Assembly (NCBI GenBank): GCA_021775755.1
Contig: JAJFHE010000006.1
Span: forward strand, 1 to 32,673
Length of the DNA: 32,673 nt
Direction of reading: 5' to 3'
Source of the DNA: Hyphomicrobiales bacterium
Lineage (GTDB): Bacteria; Pseudomonadota; Alphaproteobacteria; Rhizobiales; JAJFHB01
This document shows, one piece after another, positions 6,766 to 13,961 of this stretch (its first letter is position 1; the number at the start of each line of letters is the position of its first letter). The position numbers and the translations under genes are program-made. A model generated the notes under the pieces. That model saw only the letters and a list, made by a program, of their open reading frames with translations, was not told where the DNA came from and searched no databases.

Positions 6766-9501
6766 GTGAACGAGATGACGATGCAAAGCGCCGCGGCCGG
6801 CGGCGATGCGCCGGGGACGCGCGCAGTTACCGACGCCGCCAACTATGCGGACGAAATCAAGGATCTGCTGTTCGGGCTGCTGCGCAGCGTCATCGCCGAA
6901 CGAAATCCGGACATCCTGCCGCTGTTCGATATGCGCGAAGGCCGCGCCGAGGGAGACCTGCGCATTGCCCATCTGCAGGCCATGGGCATCTGGTTCCACC
7001 TCGTCAACATCGCCGATGAGAACACCGCCATGCGGGCGCGGCGGCGCATCGAAACCGCCGGCGGGCCGGATGCGGTGCGCGGTTCGTTTTCCAACGTGCT
7101 GGCGGATGCGGCGGCACTTGGCGTGACGCGAAACGAACTCGACGCCGCGCTGGCGCATTTCGATGTCGGGCCGACGATAACCGCGCACCCGACGGAAGTG
7201 AAGCGCGTGACGGTGCTGGAAATCCACCGCCGCATCTACCGCATCCTGTTCGAGCTCGAGGGCGAGCGCTGGACGCCGCGCGAGCGTGCCAGCCTGACGC
7301 AGGACCTGCGCAATGAAATCGACCTTCTGTGGATGACCGGCGAGCTCAGGCTTGAGCGTCCGAGCCTTGAACAGGAGGTTGCCTGGGGGCTGCATTTCTT
7401 CCGCGATATTCTGTTCGATGCCGCGCCGCAGCTCTACCGCCAGTTCGCCGGTGCCCTGCAGCGACACTATGGCGACGCGCCGGTGCGCGTGAGCCCGTTT
7501 GTCAATTTTTCATCGTGGATAGGCGGAGACCGCGACGGCAACCCGAACGTCACCGCCGATGTCACCCGCGCGACCCTGCAAACGCACCGGGCAACGGCGG
7601 TCGAGTGGCTCGCGGGCCAGCTCGATGCACTGACCATATCGCTGTCGATCTCCACCAACATCATCGGCGACACACCGGACTTTGCCGGCAGGCTTGAGCA
7701 ACAGCTGGTGTTGAGCGGCGAGGGCGAGGACTTGCGCACGCGCAACCGCAACGAACCGTTCCGACAATATGCCGCCGCCCTGGCCGCCCGCGTCCGGCGC
7801 ACCGGCTGCGACCGGGGTTCCGCGACAGCGTACGAGGCGCCCGATGGGCTGTGCGCCGATCTTCGCGCGCTGGAAGATGCGCTGGAAGACATCGGCGCCG
7901 GGGCGCTCGCACGCGCGCATGTGCGGCCCATCAGGTGGCAGGTGCAGACCTTCGGGTTCCGCGCCGTGTCGCTCGACATCCGCCAGAACTCCGCCGTCAT
8001 CAACCGCACGCTCGCTGAATTGTGGGCGGACGGAACCAACGCCGAACCGGGCACGCCGCAATGGTCGGAGCGTCTGCGCGCCGAGCTTGCAGGCAGCGGG
8101 GCGCCGCCTGCCGCGCCGGCGCAAGTGTCTGACGAGACCTCCGAAACGCTGGCGCTGTTCGAGCTTATTCGCGACGAACAGTCAGGACCCGACCCGCGAG
8201 CCGTCGGCGCCTTCATCTTGTCGATGACGACAAGCGCCGACGATCTGCTGGCGGTTTATGCGCTGGCACGACGCGGCGGCGTCGATTTCATGCCGTCCGG
8301 CAACACCCGGCCCTTGAGCGTTGTGCCGTTGTTTGAAACGATCGAGGACCTGCGCGCCGCGCCGGCGATCCTCAAGCAGCTCATGGCCGTGCCGTTCGTG
8401 CGCCGGGCGGTGCGCGAAGCCGGCAACGTGCTTGAAGTGATGCTCGGCTATTCGGATTCCAACAAGGACGGCGGCTTTCTCACCTCAACCTGGGAACTCG
8501 TCAAGGCGCAGCGCAAGATCGTCGCGCAGGCGCGCGCGCTCGAAATCGAGGTGCGGTTCTTTCACGGCCGTGGCGGCTCGGTCAGCCGCGGCGGCGCACC
8601 GACCGGGCGCGCCATCGCCGCACAGCCCGCCAACACGATCGCAGGCCGCATGCGCTCCACCGAACAAGGTGAAGTGGTATCGTCTAAATACGCCAACCGC
8701 GGCACCGCGCTCTACCAGCTTGAACTACTCACCGCGAGCGTGCTCGCGCACACGCTCAAATCGCCGCACGAGGCGGCACTTCGCGACAATGCCGATCACG
8801 ATGAAGCCATGGAAGCTCTCGCCGGCATGTCTCAGGCGGTCTATAACGGCCTTTTGCACATGCCGGGGTTTCTGGACTATTTCTCCAAGGCCAGCCCGGT
8901 CGATGAGCTGGCGCTTCTCAATATCGGTTCGCGCCCGGCGCGGCGGTTCGGGGCGGCAAGCCTTGCGGATCTGCGCGCCATTCCCTGGGTATTCGCGTGG
9001 AGCCAGAACCGCCATCTCATTACCGGCTGGTACGGGTTCGGCAGCGCACTTGAGGACTTCACCAAAGTGCGCGGAGGCGACGGCGAGCAACTTCTGCACG
9101 AGATGTACGAGACCTCACGCGCCTTCCGGCTGGTGGTCGATGAAATCGAAAAGACGCTCTGCCAGGCCGATATGGAAATCGCCCGTGCCTATGCCGGCCT
9201 GGTCGGCGATGCCGCCCCGCAGGACGGTGTCTATGGCGCGATCGCGCGTGAATACGAGAGAACGCGAGCCCAGGTGCTGAGGCTTACCGGCGAAGGCGAA
9301 CTTGCCGCCCGGTTCCCGGCGTTTCAGCGCCGCCTTGCGCGCTCGAAGCCGCTCGTCGACGATGCCAACCGGCTGCAGATCGACCTCTTGCGCGAGTTCC
9401 GCTCGATATCGGCGAACGGCGACACGCCGCCCAAGCGCACCACCGTGCCGCTGCTTCTGTCCATGAACTGCATCGCCACCGGGCTCGGCTGGACGGGGTA
9501 G
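6766..9501 (+). CDS. ppc: Phosphoenolpyruvate carboxylase
   Basis: Converts phosphoenolpyruvate and bicarbonate to oxaloacetate, refilling the TCA cycle in the cytosol. The hallmark motifs are all present in order: TAHPTEVKR (catalytic His), SWIGGDRDGNPNV, LGYSDSNKDGG, and the glycine loop FHGRGGSVSRGGAPTGR. Length is 911 residues, normal for bacterial enzymes. I place the start at GTG 6766 because AAGGA lies nine bases upstream; an in-frame start at 6670 would add 32 residues without family support, and ATG 6775 is a further option. The C-terminus ends GLGWTG where the E. coli enzyme ends MRNTG, so the Asn that helps bind the inhibitor aspartate appears to be Trp here. The gene diverges from the hydroxylase operon. 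Confidence 0.96.
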   Translation: MNEMTMQSAAAGGDAPGTRAVTDAANYADEIKDLLFGLLRSVIAERNPDILPLFDMREGRAEGDLRIAHLQAMGIWFHLVNIADENTAMRARRRIETAGGPDAVRGSFSNVLADAAALGVTRNELDAALAHFDVGPTITAHPTEVKRVTVLEIHRRIYRILFELEGERWTPRERASLTQDLRNEIDLLWMTGELRLERPSLEQEVAWGLHFFRDILFDAAPQLYRQFAGALQRHYGDAPVRVSPFVNFSSWIGGDRDGNPNVTADVTRATLQTHRATAVEWLAGQLDALTISLSISTNIIGDTPDFAGRLEQQLVLSGEGEDLRTRNRNEPFRQYAAALAARVRRTGCDRGSATAYEAPDGLCADLRALEDALEDIGAGALARAHVRPIRWQVQTFGFRAVSLDIRQNSAVINRTLAELWADGTNAEPGTPQWSERLRAELAGSGAPPAAPAQVSDETSETLALFELIRDEQSGPDPRAVGAFILSMTTSADDLLAVYALARRGGVDFMPSGNTRPLSVVPLFETIEDLRAAPAILKQLMAVPFVRRAVREAGNVLEVMLGYSDSNKDGGFLTSTWELVKAQRKIVAQARALEIEVRFFHGRGGSVSRGGAPTGRAIAAQPANTIAGRMRSTEQGEVVSSKYANRGTALYQLELLTASVLAHTLKSPHEAALRDNADHDEAMEALAGMSQAVYNGLLHMPGFLDYFSKASPVDELALLNIGSRPARRFGAASLADLRAIPWVFAWSQNRHLITGWYGFGSALEDFTKVRGGDGEQLLHEMYETSRAFRLVVDEIEKTLCQADMEIARAYAGLVGDAAPQDGVYGAIAREYERTRAQVLRLTGEGELAARFPAFQRRLARSKPLVDDANRLQIDLLREFRSISANGDTPPKRTTVPLLLSMNCIATGLGWTG

Positions 9502-9548
9502 GTCAATCTCGCCTTGCCCCGTTGAGCCAAGCCGTTACCATCGCGCCC

Positions 9549-10319
9549 ATGTGTGAACTTCTCGGCATGAACTGCAACGTTCCGACCGACATCCGGTTTT
9601 CGTTTTCCGGCCTCGTCGAGCGCGGCGGGCGCACCGGCGAGCACCGCGACGGCTGGGGCATTTCGTTTTACGAGGGGCGCGGCAGCCGCACGTTTCACGA
9701 CCCTCGCGCCAGCATCGATTCAGAAATCGCCGAACTGGTGCGCGGCCATTCGGTCAAGAGCCTCAACGTCATATGCCACATCCGCAAGGCGACGAACGGC
9801 CGGATCTGCCTGGAAAACACGCATCCCTTCACGCGCGAGCTTTGGGGGCGCAGCTGGACGTTTGCCCACAACGGCAAGCTCAAGGGCGTGAAGCGCAAGC
9901 CGCTCTCCTTCTATGAACCCATCGGAACGACGGATTCAGAGCATGCGTTTTGCTGGCTGCTCGATCAGGTCCGCACACGCTTCCCCAAGCCGCCGCGTTC
10001 GCCGCGCCCGCTCATTGCGCTGGTGCACGAACTGGCCTTGGAGCTTAACGAGCTTGGCACGTTCAACATGTTGCTGTGCGACGCGCAGCACCTTTACTGC
10101 TTCTGCAGTACCCATCTCACTTGGCTGACACGCCGCGCGCCGTTCGGCGAGGCAAGTCTCATCGACCGTGAAATGACCGTCGACTTCGCCAAGGAGACGA
10201 CGCCGAAGGACATCGTCACGGTCATCGCCACACACCCGCTCACCCATGACGAGCCCTGGACGATCATGGAACGCGGCTCGATGGTGGTGTTCGAGGACGG
10301 GGTTGTGGTTGGCGGGTGA
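9549..10319 (+). CDS. Class II glutamine amidotransferase, YafJ type
   Basis: A 256-residue Ntn-type glutaminase domain protein. The start at 9549 gives MCELLG, placing the nucleophile Cys at residue 2, as the family requires after Met removal; a start nine codons earlier would bury it. Other family features are GEHRDGWG, HIRKAT, NTHPF and FAHNGKL, which shape the glutamine site. YafJ-like proteins release ammonia from glutamine, but their acceptor is not established. It lies 47 bases after ppc on the same strand and may be read through from it. No synthetase partner domain is present, so the acceptor is likely on another protein. Confidence 0.88.
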   Translation: MCELLGMNCNVPTDIRFSFSGLVERGGRTGEHRDGWGISFYEGRGSRTFHDPRASIDSEIAELVRGHSVKSLNVICHIRKATNGRICLENTHPFTRELWGRSWTFAHNGKLKGVKRKPLSFYEPIGTTDSEHAFCWLLDQVRTRFPKPPRSPRPLIALVHELALELNELGTFNMLLCDAQHLYCFCSTHLTWLTRRAPFGEASLIDREMTVDFAKETTPKDIVTVIATHPLTHDEPWTIMERGSMVVFEDGVVVGG

Positions 10320-10364
10320 GGGTAAATTGGCGTGGTCAAGCGCCACCGGGGTTGCGTTGGATTC

Positions 10365-10681
10365 TTGGTTGTCGTTCAAGCGCCACTGAGGCTGCGCTCC
10401 CGCTTGGTCGCTAGTCGTCGCTGTGCTCCTCCGGGAGAGGGCGGCAAGTTCCTTGGAGCGGCGATGCTTTGGCTGCGCTGGATTTTGGTTGTCGTTCAAG
10501 CGCCGCTGAGGCTGCGCTCCCGCTTGGTCGCTAGTCGTCGCTGCGCTCCTCCGGGAGAGGGCGGCAAGTTCCTTGGAGCGGCGGTGCTTTGGCTGCGCTG
10601 GATTTTGGTTGTCGTTCAAGCGCCACTGAGGCTGCGCTCCCGCTTGGTCGCTAGTCGTCGCTGCGCTCCTCCGGGAGAGGG
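10365..10681. repeat. Tandem repeat of a 120-bp unit, 2.6 copies
   Basis: Units start at 10365, 10485 and 10605; the third is cut at 10681. Copies 1 and 2 differ at only three of 120 positions, so the duplication is recent or kept uniform. The unit begins TTGGTTGTCGTTCAAGCGCC. Because 120 is a multiple of three, long stop-free frames cross it on both strands, but these have no ribosome site, family match or biased codon use, so I treat the 451-base gap between the amidotransferase and sodC as non-coding. The role is unknown. Confidence 0.9.
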
Positions 10682-10730
10682 TCGGAGCGGCTGGCGCACA
10701 GGTGACAGCCTCGCTCACTAACCAGCGTCA

Positions 10731-10751
10731 TGCGCGGGCTTGACCCGCGCA
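10731..10751. terminator. GC-rich palindrome between convergent genes (REP-like element, possible terminator)
   Basis: TGCGCGGG, a five-base loop CTTGA, then CCCGCGCA form a perfect eight-base-pair hairpin. This sequence style (GCGGGCTTGACCCGC) is a common dispersed intergenic palindrome in alphaproteobacteria. It sits between the end of the amidotransferase gene and the end of sodC, 20 bases from the sodC stop, and could stop transcription from either side. There is no T-run after it, so rho-independent termination is not certain. Confidence 0.55.
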
Positions 10752-10770
10752 TCTCATGGCAGCCGTTTGC

Positions 10771-11292
10771 CTACTCCGAAGACACAATCACTCCGCAGGC
10801 GGCGCGGGCGCCGGCTCCGGGGTTTTTCTCATAGGTGTCGGCCTTGGCGTGCACGATGAAGGACGAGCCATCCGCGTCGAAGAGCGTCGATGTTCCAGGG
10901 CCGAGCGTGACGTTCGGATTGAGAATGTGTACCTCGGCACGGCCATCGGCACCGACGAAAATGTTCGGCAAGTCCCCGGCGTGGTAGCCGTTGGCATTGT
11001 GGAAGCCGTGTTCCGCGCCGGAAGGATTGAAATGACCGCCGGCGGCCTTGAAATCGGGGTCGCACGCGCCGACGCCGTGAATGTGAAACCCGTGCTCTCC
11101 AGGCATGAGATTTTCAAGACTTGCCTCGATGAGAACACCGGCCGGCGTCTGCACCAATGACACGGTGCCTGCCGCCGCGCCACCATCGGTGGTCAACACA
11201 GCGCCCGCATCGTTCGCACGCGCCGGAGCCGATGAAAATGCCAGCGCAAACAGCGCGGCCATTACCGCAAATTTCGTCGTTCGATGGATCAT
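10771..11292 (-). CDS. sodC: Periplasmic Cu,Zn superoxide dismutase
   Basis: Dismutates superoxide to peroxide and oxygen in the periplasm. The 173-residue precursor starts with a typical signal peptide (basic MIHRTTK, hydrophobic core, cleavage likely after APARA). Copper ligands are visible in GFHIHG and in IVHAKAD; zinc ligands in GGHFNP, AEHGFH, NGYHAGD, including the Asp. The disulfide Cys pair is in GACDP and RAACGV, and the active-site Arg precedes that Cys. The start at 11292 is set by the ribosome site GGAGGGAAG just upstream and by the signal peptide; an upstream start would spoil it. The gene is transcribed away from the TIR cassette, sharing a 294-base divergent gap with it. Confidence 0.95.
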   Translation of the reverse strand: MIHRTTKFAVMAALFALAFSSAPARANDAGAVLTTDGGAAAGTVSLVQTPAGVLIEASLENLMPGEHGFHIHGVGACDPDFKAAGGHFNPSGAEHGFHNANGYHAGDLPNIFVGADGRAEVHILNPNVTLGPGTSTLFDADGSSFIVHAKADTYEKNPGAGARAACGVIVSSE

Positions 11293-11429
11293 GCGCTTCC
11301 CTCCGCGAGTATCCTGCACTGAAGACCATACAGGCAGGCGTGCAAGTGTGTCCAAGCACAACGTTTCGCGGACGCGTGAGTGTGCCGGCTGGAGGCGAAA
11401 TTGCGCTATAAACTCTGACCTGATGTAAC

Positions 11430-11457
11430 TTGCAATAAGCCAACTCGGTCATATGAT
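11430..11457 (+). promoter_or_regulatory. Candidate sigma-70-type promoter for the TIR-MoxR-giant cassette
   Basis: TTGCAA and TATGAT are separated by 16 bases, giving a near-consensus -35/-10 pair in the 294-base gap between sodC and the TIR gene. Transcription would begin near 11464, leaving a leader of about 120 bases before the ATG at 11587. No hairpin or known riboswitch is evident in that leader. This is the best promoter candidate upstream of the three-gene cassette, but alphaproteobacterial promoters vary, so confidence is moderate. Confidence 0.4.
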
Positions 11458-11586
11458 CTGTATTCACGCGCGGGCGTCCCACGAATGTCCGCTTTCTAAG
11501 GAAAAATCCGGTCGGCGGATGGTTCCCCTGTCGACCCTATTTTGCATGCCCCGGCCCGGGCGAAAGGCTCGCGAAACGTACACCAT

Positions 11587-12882
11587 ATGAAAATTTTCAT
11601 TTCATATTCGCATGCCGCCAACAGCAATGAAGCCCGCAGTCTTGCCATCGGCATGACACAGCACCGCAATTACACGGTATTCCACGACCGCAACGCGCTC
11701 GGCGGGGGCGATGCGTTTCACGCCAAGATCCGCGAAGAAATCGATACATCGGATCTCTTCGTCTTTCTCATCAGTCCGGAAGCCATCAAACGCGGCTGCT
11801 ATTCTTTGTCGGAACTCAAATTCGCGATGGAGACCTTTGGACCGGGCAGCGGCCGCATCCTGCCGGTGGTCGCCGCGCCGACGGTCTTTGCCGACATTCC
11901 TCCGGAGTTGAAGGAACTTGCCACTTTCTGCGAGCCGGAAGGCAATCTCACCGCGGAAGTGATGAACGAAATCGTCAAGCTCTCCATGCGGCTCGGGCCG
12001 CGTGACGGCTCCGCACTTGTGGGCGGTGGCGGCGAGGCGCGCTCGGGCACACCGCCCTCGCTTCTTGCTTACCTTGTGAACCGCGACGCACAGCGCGAAC
12101 AAATCCGCGCGACACTGCCCGATCCGTGGACCGAAACAGCGCCGCGGTTCGTCTGCTACGTCGTCGGCGGCCATAAGGACGATCTGCACAAGAGCCTGGT
12201 GGAGCGCTATGTCAATTTCACTCTGCCGAATCACCTGAGCAGACCAGGCGAAAGTTTTAAGGACGACCTCAAGACGGTCAGCTGGCCGAAGGGCTCGGGC
12301 TCGGCGGACAGCCGCCTGGAGCGTCTGCTGCGCGATATTCTGGAACCTTACGCGTTGCTGTATCTCGGTTCGATACCGGACATCAAGAGCCACTTTGCCG
12401 AACAGTTCAGCGGATTTTTTGCAAGTTACAAGACACCCGCCACCGTGTGCATCAATGTTCGCGAGGACCGTTGGGACGCGGAGTCCGAGGAGATATTCGC
12501 GGCCTTGCTGGAGGTGTTGGGCAACGTGAAAGTCGCGCATGGTGTCATTTTCACTGTGTTCGTTTTCGCCGAGTATGCCGACGCGAAAGAAGGTTTTCTG
12601 GCGAAGTTTTCCAGGAAAAAGCAAAGCCCCATGCAGCGCTTTGTCGCCGAACTGGAAGACGGTTCCCAGTCCGGCGGTGCGATCGTTCTGCCGGAACTCA
12701 CACCGGTCAGCGAATCCGATGTGCGCGACTGGGCGGATGCTCTGGAGAACATCTGTGCCTTCGTCGACCGCGACGCGGTGATCGACAAGGTCGGTACGTT
12801 GTTTGAAAACGCCAAGCCGGAAATGCGCTACGGCGCCATCATCCGCCAGCTTAAGGCGGCCCTGAAAGGCGCTGCGGCGTAA
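11587..12882 (+). CDS. TIR-domain protein with C-terminal inactive-STAND-like region (effector of cassette)
   Basis: The 431-residue product begins with a TIR domain (about 1-135): KIFISYSH at the start, the BB-loop area VFHDRNALGGGDAF, and SLSEL with Glu76 where the NADase Glu of catalytic TIRs lies. Such domains in bacterial immunity usually cleave NAD+ or make cyclic ADP-ribose signals. A Gly-rich linker (~140-158) leads to a C-terminal region (~160-430) starting YLVNRDAQREQI. That opening, then a hydrophobic strand and GGHKDD where a P-loop would be, recalls the inactive STAND modules of NTP-dependent conflict systems; no Walker motif is present. The start at 11587 is chosen because TIR domains begin at this point; an upstream TTG lacks a ribosome site. 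It is followed after 21 bases by the MoxR ATPase. The TIR call is firm, the C-terminal call tentative. Confidence 0.87.
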   Translation: MKIFISYSHAANSNEARSLAIGMTQHRNYTVFHDRNALGGGDAFHAKIREEIDTSDLFVFLISPEAIKRGCYSLSELKFAMETFGPGSGRILPVVAAPTVFADIPPELKELATFCEPEGNLTAEVMNEIVKLSMRLGPRDGSALVGGGGEARSGTPPSLLAYLVNRDAQREQIRATLPDPWTETAPRFVCYVVGGHKDDLHKSLVERYVNFTLPNHLSRPGESFKDDLKTVSWPKGSGSADSRLERLLRDILEPYALLYLGSIPDIKSHFAEQFSGFFASYKTPATVCINVREDRWDAESEEIFAALLEVLGNVKVAHGVIFTVFVFAEYADAKEGFLAKFSRKKQSPMQRFVAELEDGSQSGGAIVLPELTPVSESDVRDWADALENICAFVDRDAVIDKVGTLFENAKPEMRYGAIIRQLKAALKGAAA

Positions 12883-12903
12883 TAGGAAGGAAAAGGTTCA
12901 GTC

Positions 12904-13932
12904 ATGACTGCACAAGACGCGATAACGCCGGCCGGCAATGGGAGCTATCCGTTCTACACCGGCGATCCGGCCAACAAGGCACGCCAAAGCGGTGCCGCGC
13001 TTCCTGCCAGTATGCGCGATCAGCTGACCGACCCGGACGGCTATATTCCCGATCCGGGCCTCGTACAGGCCGCCAATGTGGCGCTGCTCCTGTCACAGCC
13101 GCTTCTGCTCACCGGCGAACCCGGCACCGGCAAGACCCAGTTTGCCTATTCCCTGGCGAACGAGCTGGGGCTTGGCGAACCGCTCAAATTCGAAACCAAA
13201 TCCTCCACGGAAGCGCGTGACCTGTTTTACGTCTACGACCATCTCGGGCGGTTTCATGCCAGCAACAAGAGCACCGACCCGGTAAATTTCATCCAGTACA
13301 ACGTGCTCGGCGAAGCGATCCTGCGCGCCAAAGACAAGAAAGCCGTGTCGAAATACCTGCCCGAAGCGTTCGCCCATGACGGCAAGCCGAAACGGTCAGT
13401 CGTTCTCATCGACGAAATCGACAAGGCGCCGCGCGATGTTCCCAATGACGTGCTGAACGAGATCGAAGCGATGTACTTCCGGGTGCCGGAACTCGGCAAT
13501 GCCGAAATCAGGGCGGACAACACGCTGCAGCCGGTCGTCATCATGACCAGCAACTCCGAAAAGGCCTTGCCCGACGCGTTCCTGCGCCGCTGTATCTACT
13601 ATCATGTGCCGTTCCCGAGCGATGGCGCGCTGCGGCGTATTGTTGTGAGCCGATTCCGTGAAACGCTGCGCGAAGACAGCGCCTTGCTTGAGGATGCCCT
13701 GTCGTTCTTCTGGAACGCCCGCGAGCCCGGCCAGGGTTTGCGAAAACCGCCGGCGACCGCTGAGTTCCTGAACTGGCTGCAATCAATGGTCGACACGGGT
13801 TCGGACGCCAATGCGCCGGTTGGCAGCGACGATGCAGCACTCGATGCGAGCCGCGTTACGCTGTTCAAGACACGCGAGGACCAGGATCTCGCCCGCATCC
13901 TGATCGATCAATGGAAACGCGGCCGTCCTTGA
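12904..13932 (+). CDS. MoxR-type AAA+ ATPase
   Basis: A 342-residue cytosolic AAA+ ATPase. Walker A is GEPGTGKT at 71-78, Walker B is VVLIDEID with Asp170/Glu171, and the sensor 1 segment MTSNSEKALPDAFLRRC contains the arginine finger area. MoxR ATPases typically remodel or activate partners with vWA domains, and the downstream giant protein carries a CoxE-like N-terminus and a vWA-like domain, so the pair fits. An excellent ribosome site, AGGAAGGA, precedes the ATG. It lies between the TIR gene (21-base gap) and the giant gene (29-base gap), all on one strand, indicating one operon. The long insert between Walker A and B (DLFYVYDHLGRFHAS...) resembles MoxR variants seen in conflict-type loci. 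The specific remodelling target is inferred. Confidence 0.92.
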   Translation: MTAQDAITPAGNGSYPFYTGDPANKARQSGAALPASMRDQLTDPDGYIPDPGLVQAANVALLLSQPLLLTGEPGTGKTQFAYSLANELGLGEPLKFETKSSTEARDLFYVYDHLGRFHASNKSTDPVNFIQYNVLGEAILRAKDKKAVSKYLPEAFAHDGKPKRSVVLIDEIDKAPRDVPNDVLNEIEAMYFRVPELGNAEIRADNTLQPVVIMTSNSEKALPDAFLRRCIYYHVPFPSDGALRRIVVSRFRETLREDSALLEDALSFFWNAREPGQGLRKPPATAEFLNWLQSMVDTGSDANAPVGSDDAALDASRVTLFKTREDQDLARILIDQWKRGRP

Positions 13933-13961
13933 GTTAAGGGCAGCGCACAGGTTCCCACGCC

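Noticed and set aside
10365-10681. CRISPR array
   Set aside because: Units are 120 bp, directly adjacent, without variable spacers; no cas genes are nearby.
9936-10718. Long minus-strand frame across the amidotransferase gene and the 120-bp repeats
   Set aside because: It overlaps the end of the supported amidotransferase, and its repeat part is open only because the unit is a multiple of three; no ribosome site or family match.
11587-13932. CBASS or Thoeris system
   Set aside because: No nucleotidyltransferase (CBASS) and no ThsA-like SIR2/SLOG or TIR-signal partner are present; the companions are a MoxR ATPase and a vWA/caspase-like protein.
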